Source: Sweltsa coloradensis (taxonomy: Eukaryota > Arthropoda > Insecta > Plecoptera > Chloroperlidae). From it: DNA of 64,000 nt. Positions 23,537-33,940 of this stretch are shown in pieces (position 1 is the stretch's first letter; each line of letters starts with the position of its first letter). The translations under genes were made by a program, and so were the position numbers. The notes beneath the pieces are model-generated. The model was not told the origin of the DNA and ran no database searches. It saw only the letters and a program-made list of their open reading frames with translations. The stretch covers positions 496,001 to 560,000 of the forward strand of contig JAMZAV010000318.1 in assembly GCA_024449915.1 (NCBI GenBank), written 5' to 3'.

Positions 23537-24822
23537 TAGCAATACTAGGAATAGGCCCTATATTACTTTTCCGTGACAAACCAAAATTTTCCCATTTTTA
23601 GCCTTTCTTGCAGATGTGTATTTTCAATTTTCTCTAAAAAGGCACTTTTCGTCCAATCGGGATGGGGAAAAAAATTAATGCATGGGCAAAAAATTAAAAA
23701 ATCTGGGTCAAATTGAAAAAAACTATCTTTTACCCGGATATAAATTTGGGAAAGTTAATGTCCATGGTTATGGATGTGGGGAGTGAAGGGTTTTGGAAAC
23801 ACGAGGTAACATTGGGAACAGATTAATAACTTTAAAAGATACATTTTTGGGAACTTAGGAAGAATTTAACCTTTTTAACGCCGTCGAAACCCCACAAATT
23901 TCACGAGAAAATATTAAAATTCTGAAAATTGAATAAGTCAGAATGTTAGGTCTTCCCGTTGTTCCGCGGAAGGACATGCCTTGAGGCTGTGGTGTTCCTA
24001 CATCTCAGCTCACACTTATCAACATGTGCAACCAGAGCCGGACATTGTGTAACATGGGACACGTCTGTGCTTGCCTCACTCACGTCATAATCTCAAAAGA
24101 TTATTGTCATTGTCGACTAACTGTTATTAGACTCAATTGCCATGATTGCACGCCTAATGCAAGTGAATTGGTGCATTCAGTACGGCGTACCGATATCTAC
24201 GCGTGAGTTCTATAATCGAGGTCACATTCAATATGAAATTCATAGTATGCAGTCGCCTGAGTATGTATATAAAGAGATGCAATATTTCTTAATGCCCAAC
24301 AGAGCGACCTCCCAATTGACAGGCTGCAATGCATACCCCCAGGCGCGTTGGAACGTTTTGAAAGTTGGGGGGGGGGGAATTTATAAGCAGATTTTGTGGG
24401 TGTCAGTTGGGGTCTGGGCGAAGCCCCAGCCGCCGGAGTCACTTTCGCCGAAGATTAAAAGAAAATTTCACCATACTACAGTTATTTCGTCATGTTTTAA
24501 CTGAACTCGGACTCTGTAAATGATGTTTTACAGCAACTTTCTGCGATCTTAAAAAATAAAAAAATGAATTTGAAGAGGCCCCCTTTTTTTGATTTTAGAC
24601 TAATTTTTTTATGTAATGACGAATCATACAGGCAAACATATTCGTTTCGTTTTACCATGATGACTGTCGAATTATGAGTGTAGGTGCATATTTACTACAG
24701 AAATTCTGAGATTAATATTTAAATCACGTTAGTTTTGCCCCGTGCCCCCTCCCCGGGCCATACTTGGGGGGAGCATTGCCCCCCCTTCCCCCCGGCTCCT
24801 ACGCCACTGCATGCAGGTATTT
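23537..24822. other. Intergenic with possible hAT-like remnant
   Basis: The stretch 23570-23900 is homopolymer-rich. From ~24344 to 24811 there is a block resembling the hAT-like elements of this window: GGCGAAGCCCCAGCCGCCGGAG matches in type the subterminal text at 44110, and the right end reads CCTACGCCACTG. A matching left terminus and target duplication were not found, so only a remnant is suggested. No gene was supported. Confidence 0.4.
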
Positions 24823-24945
24823 TGGAATAAGGACAATTGTGAAGGGAATGTCCGAGGGCTGTTTAAGAGGACTCAATCCCCTGAGAAAAAAATCGGGAAA
24901 AAACTGAGGACTGAGGAAAACCCTGGAAAAACCTGCAGTACATAT
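24823..24945 (-). mobile_element. SINE tail fragment (family S)
   Basis: The text GGACAATTGTGAAGGGAATG, GTCCGAGGGC and AGAGGACTCAATCCCCTGAG is the reverse complement of the tail of the SINE at 33324-33512. The tRNA-like head is missing. Confidence 0.6.
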
Positions 24946-25359
24946 TTGCCTTGAAATAGTTTTTGAAGGGTACTTGTAGAGGAATGTGACAACGTGCTGA
25001 GTTGTTAGAATACAAGAGATTCACCAAAGGGAAACCCAATTTCAGCGGCTTCCAGGATTGGAGATGCTAAACCTATTTTCGGCCATTGCATTATGATGTG
25101 AAATTTGCAATCTTCTCGAAAGTTAAAAAGCTCACCCAAAACTCGTCGCAGAGAGGGGCGGGGACAATAAAGTTAACCTCTAACTTGGGGTTTATTGTGT
25201 AAACCAGATTCACGCGAAATAGGCCTATGGTACGAAAAGACGCAACGCAACATACACTATGCCAAGCAATTTTCTGTGATTCTACACAATTTCAACAGTT
25301 GATTAGATTTTGTAATTGTCCTCATTGTAGGCTACGTAAGTATCAAGTATAACAACTGA
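24946..25359. other. Intergenic, nothing recognised
   Basis: Short unique AT-rich stretch between a SINE fragment and a Helitron-like element. It holds one TAGGCCTA palindrome near 25220 and no open frame of note. Confidence 0.5.
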
Positions 25360-25963
25360 TTGGATGAGCGTAGCGAGCGTAGCGAGCGAAGCGAAGATTC
25401 CATTTCACTAAACTGGAGAAAAAAATCCGGAATGTTTTTTTTTCTTCTTTCTGTATTTTTGTCTGTCTGTTAACACGATTCCGGTTAAACCGATACTCCA
25501 ATTGCGATGAAATTTTATGGAGGCCTTCGAAATCTCTGAACTTAGAACTGCCACGTTTTTGAGCGCAATCGAAAAATTATTTCTCATAAAAATCGCAATT
25601 TTACGATTTTTTTCGATTTTTTGAAAATTTATTTTACTTATAACAACTACATGCTTTATCCATTTTAATAATTTTTTCACAGAACCTTAATTTTATGAAT
25701 TAAGATATTCGTGTGAAATTTGAGCGCAATCGAATAATTATTTCTTATAAATATCCCAATTTTTCGATTTTTTTCTTTTTTTAAAATTACGATTGATTAA
25801 AAAAAATTAAATTAAATTTTATTTTTTATTGAATTTAATTTAATTAAAAAAAATTTTGAACGTATTAATAATTTTTCACAGAAACAACAGAAAATCCGCA
25901 TAACACCTCAATGCACCAATTACGCTCATCCAACAACGCGGCGGGACTTAAGCGTTTTCCTAG
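25360..25963 (+). mobile_element. Helitron-like element, subfamily A1
   Basis: 604 bp from TTGGATGAGCGTAGCGAGCG to TTAAGCGTTTTCCTAG. The first 13 bases (TTGGATGAGCGTA) recur inverted (TACGCTCATCCAA) 33 bp before the 3' end. They are followed by a hairpin with stem AACGC/GCGTT and a 12-nt loop, then CTAG next to a host T. These are hallmarks of non-autonomous Helitron/Helentron elements. Two more copies lie at 34966-35898 and 49667-50436, both inverted. No Rep/helicase is encoded. A minus-strand frame of 90 codons is repeat sequence. Confidence 0.8.
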
Positions 25964-26374
25964 TATTTAAATACGTACATAAATAAATAAATGTAATGGC
26001 ATTTTAGTGATTTGAAAGAAATTTTATATTTTTACCGAAAACAAAATCATGCCATCCATATATAGGCCAAATGCGTTGTAGACCCTCCACGAAGATTTGA
26101 GCCAAAATCTCCATCTCCGGGGACGACGCCATAAACCCAATTCTCCTACCGGGCTAACGATAATCTCTGCCCCCATCTCCGAGGGTCAGTCTGATTGAAT
26201 GAAATGAGTATATCTGGCTTGAACTCCCAGAGGAGAAGCTGGACGGGAGTTTTCCATCATTCGTCACACAATACGTTGTGTAGGTTCTGAATCTCGACAA
26301 TATAACATCCCATGTACACCAATCAACCATGACATAAACGACGATGCATGCAGAAGACTACAGACACACACTAC
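25964..26374. other. Intergenic, no gene seen
   Basis: Unique sequence with no supported exon. It separates the Helitron-like element from a tRNA-derived SINE. Confidence 0.5.
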
Positions 26375-26560
26375 AGATGTAGCTCAAGCGTACAGCGTAC
26401 GAGACTCTGGTTCAAGGGGCCCCGGGTTCGATACCCATCACCGACAGTGCTGATTGAAAGTTTAGTACGAGGTTTTCTTCATTTTTTGTTGGGTTTCCAA
26501 GGAATTGAGTGCTTTAAACACCCTCGATTATCATGCAACTGTCCCTGGACAGGATTTTGA
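26375..26560 (+). mobile_element. tRNA-derived SINE (family S, variant head)
   Basis: GTAGCTCAAGCG resembles a tRNA A box and CCCCGGGTTCGATACCC is a strong B box, spaced as in a tRNA-like RNA polymerase III promoter. Downstream, ACCGACAGTGCTGATTGAAAG and GAATTGAGTGCTTT match in type the core and tail of the SINE at 33324. The region downstream of the B box is not tRNA. Confidence 0.7.
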
Positions 26561-26879
26561 CCTACGAATGAGAAAATTTCAGTCGTGATACTGATTGCCG
26601 GTGTAGCAGTGATCAAATCGGCGTCCTCCCGTGCACGATTCGGGAGTAAAAAGCGATAACTAAACTGTCTACACACTATGAAAAGATGCCAGTTATGTGA
26701 CCGAGAAGCTGTTACTTCTATGCAATATTTTACTATTGTTCTCATGAAAATACACATTAATTTTTCGTTTCAAATACATTGGGGCGGGATTTGGGAACCA
26801 ATTGGTTTCGAATCTACCTTGCCGATTCTACTGTCATCGACATCAGGTAGATCGTGGCCAACCTGCTTTCTAGTTTGAA

Positions 26880-27173
26880 ACCCTCTGATTGGCCAATAAG
26901 ATACATCCCCCAATGACGTCAGCGTCGGCAAGGTTACTTCGAAACAACTTTACTCTCATCTCGTATCAAGGAGGATTTAGCTTAGATCCTGGCTGACCGC
27001 TCCCCTGTAGAGCCCCCCCCCCCCCCCCGACAAGTCCGGGCAATCTCACTGTCACTATGTTAAATCGGCCGACTGCGCCGCTCAGCACTTCCAAAGTGCT
27101 CTCCTCAATTTCTCCAAGACTCCCGCACATCTCCAGAATATATCAAGGAATTCAACCCTGAAAGAACGTTCAA
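26880..27173 (+). promoter_or_regulatory. Probable promoter and 5' UTR
   Basis: An inverted and a direct CCAAT box are back to back (ATTGG 26888-26892, CCAAT 26893-26897), with a full CRE (TGACGTCA, 26914-26921) 17 bp further on. About 250 bp downstream an ATG in good context opens the exon at 27174. Between them the sequence is less AT-rich and pyrimidine-rich, with a 22-base C tract near 27008. NF-Y and CREB/ATF binding is the usual meaning of these boxes. There is no clear TATA box. A YY1-type GCCGCCATCTTG sits at 27408, inside the proposed first intron. Confidence 0.5.
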
Positions 27174-27307
27174 ATGGCGGAGTGTGTTGTTTTTCAAAGC
27201 TCCGACATCGACCATAAACCGATAAAACTTATCCATCCATTAAAATTATTGCCAACATATGGAGCTGCATCGGAGTATGCATTACATCGGGTCGTTTTAT
27301 TGCGACA
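27174..27307 (+). CDS. First coding exon, protein not recognised
   Basis: ATG lies in the context TTCAAATGGCGG, a good eukaryotic start, downstream of the CCAAT/CRE region. The frame gives MAECVVFQSSDIDHKPIKL, then LKLLPTYGAASEYAL and HRVVLLR, and would hit TAA at 27309 unless spliced. The donor ACA|GTAAAA at 27308 removes that stop and leaves phase 2. The candidate exon at 31001-31130 enters with one base and so is phase-compatible, while 27891-28004 is not. Composition looks coding: mixed charged and aliphatic residues, no low complexity. The function is unknown. On the opposite strand a different frame (191 bases) is open here but has no start or splice support. Confidence 0.5.
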
Positions 27308-27890
27308 GTAAAATATATCCAGATAAGTCCAAGTGCTTCGAAGGTTAGAGTAACCTCCCACTAAGTTACTGGAGGCCACAGTCGTTGGAGAACTGGGGCC
27401 GCCATCTTGATTTAGGTGTAAAAACCGACATCTTGGTGTGATTGACTTTGCTATTACTCTAAAACAACTAAAACCGATCAGTCACCACCTTTCATCACAC
27501 GATATGTTATAGTGTGCGTCTTACAACATCAATTGAGGTTTCTGTGTAGGAACTGGTTTCGTTGCATAGAGTCTACAATAATTGGCATTTTTTTAAAAAC
27601 ATTATTCCATTATATTCTATTTCGAAATGTATTCATGTTACGAATTCATGACACTTTCTACAACTGAATTTTCCCAGTACTACATTTTTTAATCCGCAAT
27701 GAGGAACTTTGATCCGCTGAGTGAGATTTATACAAATAATGTATATTTTACCGAAGCCCACAAACATGGACAATTTGTAAAATATGTTACAAGAAATTTA
27801 TCGAGATAATGAAAAAGTGTGAAAATTCAAAACTGACGATACTATGTTGGCTAGAAAATAGCAACCTGCTTGTCTTATTTTTTTATTTAG

Positions 27891-28004
27891 GTATTTTGAT
27901 AATATTTCGTACACGTGAAGGAGGCTGCGAAATGTTATGGCTGAACAAAATCTGCAAGCTGGCCCCTTATCTGAGCCATGCAATGGTTGCATTAGTGCAG
28001 CAAG
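27891..28004 (+). CDS. Candidate internal exon (phase 1-1)
   Basis: The acceptor TTTTTTATTTAG and donor CAAG|GTAAAC bracket 114 bp that stay open in the frame encoding ILIIFRTREGGCEMLWLN followed by KICKLAPYLSHAMVALVQQ. The exon enters and leaves in phase 1, so it is symmetric. The next candidate (28219-28298) can continue this frame. The peptide looks like folded protein rather than repeat. It does not fit directly onto the 27174 exon, so it either belongs to another transcript, needs an unseen exon, or is a chance frame. Confidence 0.35.
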
Positions 28005-28218
28005 GTAAACTTTGAAAAAAAATTCATTTGTGGATGTTATTGCAGTTTTAAGTGCACTAGAGTATAATCTGCGTGCTGATAATTACTGACTGTGTAATCC
28101 AAGCTAAGTCAAAATATACAAACCTTCAGCAAACATTAATTGTAATCAGTATCCAAGTCAGCAGTTGCAACGTTCACTCTTCCCACCGATAAAGCTTGTT
28201 GGTATCTATAATATTTAG

Positions 28219-28298
28219 GTCATATCAACACCGGAAGAATTTGTTGCAATGTGCTTTACCATCCTATCTCCTTCAAGATTAACTGCACGTGGTTAAAA
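28219..28298 (+). CDS. Candidate exon, phase-compatible with 27891-28004
   Basis: After the acceptor AATATTTAG the frame continues from phase 1 with HINTGRICCNVLYHPISFK and then INCTWLK. A weak donor (AAA|GTAAAA) lies at 28299. Without splicing, the frame reads on through both the 61-bp duplication start and a stop. Several cysteines and aromatics give a protein-like look, but the exon is short and the signals modest. Confidence 0.28.
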
Positions 28299-28302
28299 GT
28301 AA

Positions 28303-28424
28303 AACGTGTTATATGCACCGCGTGTAGCGTTGATGTTTGCATATTTGCAGCATTGTAAATGTTAACGTGTTATATGCACCGCGTGTAGCGTTGATGTTTG
28401 CATATTTGCAGCATTGTAAATGTT
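28303..28424 (+). repeat. Perfect 61-bp tandem duplication
   Basis: Two identical adjacent units (28303-28363 and 28364-28424), beginning AACGTGTTATATGCACCGCG. Perfect identity implies a very recent duplication or a local assembly duplication. Confidence 0.95.
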
Positions 28425-29388
28425 GCCGTTGGATTTTTAAATAAAGATTTCTGATAGTGAGTTAAATCAAGATACATGGAGAAACTTCGTTTGTAACATC
28501 GCTTTCAAACAAGTTCATTCTATCACCATAGTTTATAGAGAGACTCAAGAATTAATACAGGCGTATACGTACCCACAGAACAAATGACTGTAAGAAAGTC
28601 TTCAAAAATATACACCCGACACGCAAATTTAACTCAACTGATCCGTTGTCACGAAAAGATGTTTGCAACCCCGTTTGAAAGTATTTTTGACAATTGGTAA
28701 AATTTCACAGAAGTTGAATTTTTCAAAGGTGAAAACCAAGGTAACAACATAAATAAGTAATATCCCTAAATAGCAACATATTCCTTGATCAAACGTGTGT
28801 GTCGGCCTGTACCACCTTGATAGCATTATGTAAGCTAAGCGTCGCACGTCATAACGCATTTAATCGATACCGATTATGAACATTTTAGTGAACACTGCTG
28901 TATTAGGGCAGTGGGTGGACCTAAAACCCAAATTAAGTCAACCAATTTAAATCGATTACTTTCCATTACGACAGGTTTTGCTTGTTGCTAACAATGGTCA
29001 GTTCTGCTAATTCAGTGGTTAGTGCAGCCCCACAGTAACTAATTTCGCGATGGTGCTACAAACCGAAATTTAGATTCAAAATTGGATTTATTGATATGGA
29101 CATGATTGAACCTATACATTTGATGTTTATTCAAACATTATAAACACAAAATTAGTAAATTTCCTGCATGCGACTTATTCTTGTGTTTATGTATTATTTG
29201 ATGCTAATTGTATTTTAAAAGGGTAACACACAAAGTCTGTAGGCTACGAGAATACATCTGCGATATTTTGCCGGGACAAATGAATAAATAACTATTCATT
29301 CCATGTTTAAAAGTTTAATTTTACACGCTCTCTTATAGGTGAAGCTATGTGGGTGAGGTTTTTGGACAGTAGCACGTACAGTGGTGTG
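28425..29388. other. Intronic or intergenic, no gene seen
   Basis: AT-rich unique sequence. A 76-codon minus-strand frame (28629-28859) has no splice or start support. Nothing repetitive was recognised. Confidence 0.5.
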
Positions 29389-29593
29389 TTAGAGCCAGGG
29401 GGGTCTGAGTAAGATGGACAGGAGCTCGGCAACATGCAACCAACCACCCATCTCCTCTACACTACAGAACGTATCCGTATATCCCCGGGCAAGGCTGTCG
29501 AAACATGCAATCAACACGGCTCTCCGCACCGAAGTATTCTCTACCTTGGGAGCGTGATAAGCCCTCTCCTGTAACCAACCCCAACACTGCATT
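29389..29593 (-). CDS. Candidate terminal exon, protein not recognised
   Basis: The minus-strand frame reads MQCWGWLQERAYHAPKVENT, then VRRAVLIACFDSLARGY, then SVEEMGGWLHVAELLSILL and ends RPPWL-stop (TAA at 29389-29391). Its G/C content exceeds that of the flanks and the peptide has the look of an alpha-helical domain. Two acceptors are possible: GATAG before the ATG codon (phase 2 entry, which fits the YSGRL frame of 30447-30545) or ATGCAG three codons in (phase 0). A first-exon reading from the ATG is also possible, as an upstream in-frame TAA is present. An ATTAAA lies ~70 bp downstream. Family unknown. Confidence 0.4.
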
Positions 29594-30446
29594 CTATCAC
29601 TATCTAATTAGTAATTACCACCACTAATTAGGCTTCGGTAATAATGTAAATGCTTCCATGCGTGTGGGTATGAACATACAAGAACACATGTAAGTACCTG
29701 AGCCTAGGGAAGCCGACACCAAACCATGATCTTCGGTTTGGTTAGAGGATCAGTTTACTATAATGAGTGGAGGAACACGTATAAACAAAGTAACAAACTA
29801 AACGTAATAAAAAGTAAAACAATGAAAATTTATAGAAATTAAAAATCGGTACTATGGAATCTGAAATTTGATACTCACAAATCTTTAGATTTGTTGGGTA
29901 GACAGATTGACTAGATTTCATGGACAAGACTTATAATTTCTTGCGAAGTTTTACTTGTTTGCATCTTGAACCATCTGTGGTACCTTCGTTTTCAATAATT
30001 TGTTTCATTGCTGTGAGTGTAGTAGATTACCGGATATAAAAATTTTAGTACGCTCGAAAAAGGTGAATATTTTTGTTTCCAATATAATTGAGATAATAAA
30101 AAATTAATGAAAAATACAATTGTACACAAATAGCTGTAAGCTAAAGGCTTATTACTTCAATTCAATTGATTAACATTGACTGTTATGCTCTACTGGGAAC
30201 AGAATTCGCTCTGACCCCGACAAGTTTAATAGAGTCATTAACAAAATGTTAACAACTAGCATGTCAATTGAGGAGGATGAGATGCTTGTAAGAACTACAA
30301 ACAACGAGGCACTTGAAATGATAGGAAGTTTTCACAAAGAACTTAAAACTTCTTGTAAACAGAACGCACAATGAGACTTCTCCCTGCTCTTCATACGATT
30401 ACACTAATTCGTTTTGTTAAATCCAGGTTACATTTGTAAAACTTAC
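29594..30446. other. Possible intron of a minus-strand gene
   Basis: AT-rich, no repeats recognised. It lies between two minus-strand exon candidates whose phases can be joined. Confidence 0.35.
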
Positions 30447-30545
30447 AGAGCTTCCCTTAGATTTCCCACGGGAGCGTTTATTTTCCGGCACAATTCTGTG
30501 ATTTTGTAAGGAGGATAATAACAAAGGGTAAGACGTCCCGAGTAA
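30447..30545 (-). CDS. Candidate 99-bp internal exon
   Basis: The minus-strand acceptor is excellent (CTTTCCCCTCTCTCTCAG) and the donor is consensus (CTCT|GTAAGT). Two frames are open through the 99 bp. One (one base, 32 codons, two bases) reads YSGRLTLCYYPPYKITEL and CRKINAPVGNLREA, which looks like protein and joins in phase to the exon at 29389. The other, phase 0-0, reads LLGTSYPLLLSSLQNHRIV. The splice sites are the strongest in the window, but length divisible by three and two open frames leave the coding phase undecided. Confidence 0.45.
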
Positions 30546-31000
30546 CTGAGAGAGAGGGGAAAGACCAACCACATCAGAATTAACCATTTTCAATTTTAGA
30601 GGAAAATATTTTCTTGTTCCCAACTCCTTTATAAACCTGCGTGATAATACTGATGGCAGAATTGCATGTGCACTATCTTAAATGCGTCGTTGATAAAAGG
30701 TTGTTGATCGTCTGTCAAGTAGAATGCATTTCCTGCACACGCATTAGAATCAGGAAGAAAGAATAATGGCAATGTGTTTTGCTACCATTTTACTTCAAAG
30801 CATGGTAAGCTTTTCGGTAGAATGTAGGCCTACAGTAATCACAGTTTTTAATAACAAGTTAACTAAACCAGCGCGAAACATGATCGAGATGTTTTATTTC
30901 GGTTCAGATATGTTTTACAATAAATCAAAGAATTAAATGGTAAACAAACATAACATGGAAAAACACGTAACAATAATGAATTCGTATTTATTGTCCACAG

Positions 31001-31130
31001 TCACATAGCTAACCATGTCGGCACCGTCAACGAGCGAATAATGCCCAACCAGAGATCGGTGTTTGAGATAGGTAACAACGATAAAGTGGATGGGAACGGT
31101 TACCACGTGGGCGACGCAGGGAACAACAAG
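31001..31130 (+). CDS. Candidate internal exon, protein not recognised
   Basis: The acceptor TTTATTGTCCACAG and donor AACAAG|GTGAAT bound 130 bp. One frame is open: one base, then HIANHVGTVNERIMPNQRSV and FEIGNNDKVDGNGYHVGD, ending AGNNK in phase 0. The other two frames have stops. Base composition is clearly richer in G/C than the flanks. Entry in phase 2 fits the donor at 27307. A second AG eight bases in would instead give phase 1. The Asn/Gly/Asp-rich part suggests a surface loop. An in-frame ATG inside the exon (31041) could be a start if this is a first coding exon. Confidence 0.5.
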
Positions 31131-31454
31131 GTGAATTAAAATTTGTAACTAATTTTTAACTATCTTTAAATCTCAAGACATTTAATTATTTCAATTTGGA
31201 AACTAATTACGTCATCTCTTGGGCATAATTGAAATTACCAAAGTTATTTGTACTAAGAGACGAATTCAAACAGTCGAACTATACACAAGATGACGATTCT
31301 TCGAAACCAGAACGAAATATTGTTATATATTTAAGCAATAAACGGAGCCTAAAATCACTAACAGTTTATTTAAAATTTCGTCATGTTATCTGTAAATTTG
31401 TGTAGGCCTAATCCTTTCCCACTGGAGTGAGAATCTATGGGCATTAAATCACAG

Positions 31455-31512
31455 TCCGGCACTGATGCCATCAAACGGAACCGTGGTGGCTGTGGTTCAC
31501 CAATTACTTAGG
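31455..31512 (+). CDS. Weak candidate last exon after 31001-31130
   Basis: After ATCACAG the phase-0 frame reads SGTDAIKRNRGGCGSPIT and stops at TAG. It is phase-compatible with the preceding candidate exon and locally rich in G/C. The polypyrimidine tract is poor and the exon very short, so this is speculative. Confidence 0.2.
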
Positions 31513-33323
31513 CAATCAGCAATCAATAACATTGGGATGTGATTGCGGGGGGGACAAGGGCTAATAATAGCATGGCCATAATCATTTGTCCAGTCCCTGA
31601 TGGCGGTGGTTCGTCATGATTGGAATCGGTCAATAAACAACTAGACACAATCCAGGCGGGACTGAGACGTCGATAAGAGTCACCATTATTCTGAACACTC
31701 CCGCCTCTGACTTTACACTCTCTCTCTCCTGACAACTCCTTACAGACACTCCTTGCCGTACATGTATGTATCGTATTGTAAACACTCAATGCAGGGACTA
31801 CACAGAAACTTCTCCGTCTGTCCGTTCGTTTGTCACGTCTCTCGATAAAAACCGATCCCGACCTCCAACTGAACCCAAGTTTTTGTAGAGTTAAGATTGA
31901 CCTGTAGACAGAATGTCAGGGTCAGGGGGCGGGGCTATCCCCGCTCGAAGTCGAACCCGGCACCTCCACCAAAATATCAACGCGGTGGTTATATTTGTGA
32001 CATACATCCGTACCATGCGTGTGAATGTAATGTAAATGTAAGTGCATAATATGGTCGTTGTTTAAATTAGTTAGTAGTGTAAGTAGCCACTCAATCACAC
32101 TCCGGGACCATTTGCATTGGAGACCGGATAAACCCAACCCAAACAGACCAAAAAACACACTCATACATATATTCATACTTGTTGGTATGAATCATAAAGC
32201 AATAATCATTTCATTTTCTTTATTTTGCATTTCATTATTTATTCAATGGGTAATTTCTAGACGAAACTCTAGACAAAAAAAGTCGATATGAACAAGACTG
32301 AACCTGGGTCAGGGTGTCTGTATTGCCCCCCCCCCCCCCCACGTGGTACACCAGGTGAAAGATCAATAGCCCCAGACAAGCGGTCTAGAGCTGCATACAC
32401 GGGATTCCTTACGATCGTACACGTTGACCTATATCCATCCCGTATTTCGCGAAAAAAACGTTAAAGGGGCGTGTCCTGGATAGCAGCTAGGGGGGGGGGG
32501 GGAGGGGGGGGCACAAACTATTTTACGTTTGGCCCTGCCGTGTGCGACGCACGTGTGCAGAGAGAGAGAGAGAATATCAAACTACGAAGTTAGTGAATAG
32601 GTCAGAACGTCTTCATCAACAACTGTCATTTTGGTTTACGTTCGTGACTGAGCTAGGCAGCCTGCCAAGAGGATGATTGATTGAAAGTTGAAGATGGGTT
32701 TTATATTAATAGCCTGGCCTTCCGGCGGTCAGGGTGTTGTGCGCGAGAAATAATAGATATACAGGGTTGTAATTATATCGGGGGTCGGCTCAAAACCACA
32801 ACAATGGAGTGTGGAATGATTATAGGGGGGGGGGGGGGGGATATTTGATAGTGGAATTCTAAACTGCGATATTAAACGTAGTTGATGTTTAAATTAAATT
32901 AAATTCTCTTCGTTAAAATCATTTAAAAAATAGAGTTTAGTCATGTTTCAGAAAATTCACACCAAATCCAAAAACATGTATACATTTATGTTATGTATGT
33001 GTGTGTAATGTATGTATATGTTTATGTCTCAAGGTAAAAGTACGAGAAAGATTAAAAGACCGAAAGAACAATTGCGACGTGGAAAGTAGGGGTGTGCGTG
33101 TCCTGATTTCTGACCTCGAGTTCAGTAAAAATAACTCTAGACCAGTGCGAGTCCGTGTTCTCCGTGTTTTCATTCCGCTGTTACTCGTTGACTGTTTTAT
33201 TTATTGATGTAAGTCTGTATGCAGACTCCAACAGTAAACACAGAGTAACATCTAATTGAGTTTCAAATGTAATCTCTCTCTAGATAACGTTATTATTGCT
33301 TGGCTATGACATACCCATAAAAA
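31513..33323. other. Intergenic or intronic; G/C tracts and a CCA motif
   Basis: No exon supported. It contains a (GA)n-flanked stretch near 31700, a tRNA-3'-end-like motif (31955), poly(C) at ~32325, near-continuous poly(G) at ~32490-32509, poly(G) at ~32825-32840 and a TG-rich stretch at ~32990. Minus-strand frames at 31523-31789 and 31922-32176 have no splice or start support. Confidence 0.5.
31955..31974 (+). repeat. Dispersed tRNA-3'-end-like motif (longest copy)
   Basis: ACCCGGCACCTCCACCAAAA, here preceded by GTCGA, so the tRNA resemblance extends into the T loop (TCGAACCCGG). A GC box (GGGGCGGGGC) lies ~25 bp upstream. Confidence 0.65.
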
Positions 33324-33512
33324 GACCGACAGTGTTGGCTCGAGCGCTTTCTGATTCGGGAGCTCTCGGGTTCGAATCTCGTCGAGACCGGCAATCATAA
33401 CGGAAGGTTTTTTCCGAGGTTTTTCTCCGTCGCTAATGCGAAAGCAAGGGATTGAGTCCTCTTAAAAAGCCCTCGGACATCCCTTCACAAATCACAATTG
33501 ACCTATCCGCAA
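33324..33512 (+). mobile_element. tRNA-derived SINE (family S, reference copy)
   Basis: The tRNA-like head has an A box TTGGCTCGAGCGC and B box CGGGTTCGAATCTCG, followed by the family core CCGGCAATCATAACGGAAGG and a tail with GGGATTGAGTCCTCTT, CCCTCGGACATCCCTTCAC and ATCACAATTG. The inverted copy at 59788-59938 matches over the whole length. No target duplication was resolved. Confidence 0.8.
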
Positions 33513-33758
33513 TATACCGGTTGAATCTAATGTGTATATCCTACAGCGGGCAACCTACAAAAATGTATTAAGGCCTATTTGTTTATTAAAAAGTCCAAAA
33601 AAGTTCAAACTGTACAAAAATATTAACATTTTGCCTATCAAATGACTGGATCTACTATTACGGCTAAAATGGGCTGTGAAGGTAACGCCAAAGATTTACC
33701 ACGTAGCGCCAAAAATGCAAAACAATTCACGTTTTCATACTCTCGTTTACTGTCACTG

Positions 33759-33778
33759 ACCCGGCACCTCCACCAAAA
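33759..33778 (+). repeat. Dispersed tRNA-3'-end-like motif
   Basis: ACCCGGCACCTCCACCAAAA, lying 33 bp before the 15-bp minisatellite. Confidence 0.6.
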
Positions 33779-33810
33779 CTATTATTTTTTGATAATAGAT
33801 TTCGAGCAGC

Positions 33811-33940
33811 AAATCCTTGAGTAGCAAATCCTTGAGTAGCAAATACTTGAGTAGCAAATCCTCGAGTAGCAAATCCTTGAGTAGCAAATACTTGAGTAGC
33901 AAATACTTGAGTAGCAAATCCTCGAGTAGCAAATCTCGAG
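33811..33940. repeat. 15-bp minisatellite
   Basis: Eight full units of AAATCCTTGAGTAGC (variants AAATACTT and AAATCCTC) at 33811-33930, plus a partial unit. Open frames of about 100 codons on both strands are produced by the 15-bp period (no stop in phase) and should not be read as proteins. Confidence 0.95.

Noticed and set aside
24344..24811. A complete hAT-like element
   Set aside because: The right end looks right, but the left terminus matches poorly and no target duplication was found.
27360..27415. Minus-strand start reading MAAPVLQRLWPP with a GTAACT donor
   Set aside because: The ATGGCGGC context is fully explained as a YY1-type site, and the exon would run head-on into the better supported plus-strand start at 27174.
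15648..33778. TGGTGGAGGTGCCGGG as an LTR-retrotransposon primer-binding site
   Set aside because: It starts with TGG like a binding site, but no copy is preceded by an LTR end (…CA) and no paired LTRs or polypurine tract were found nearby.
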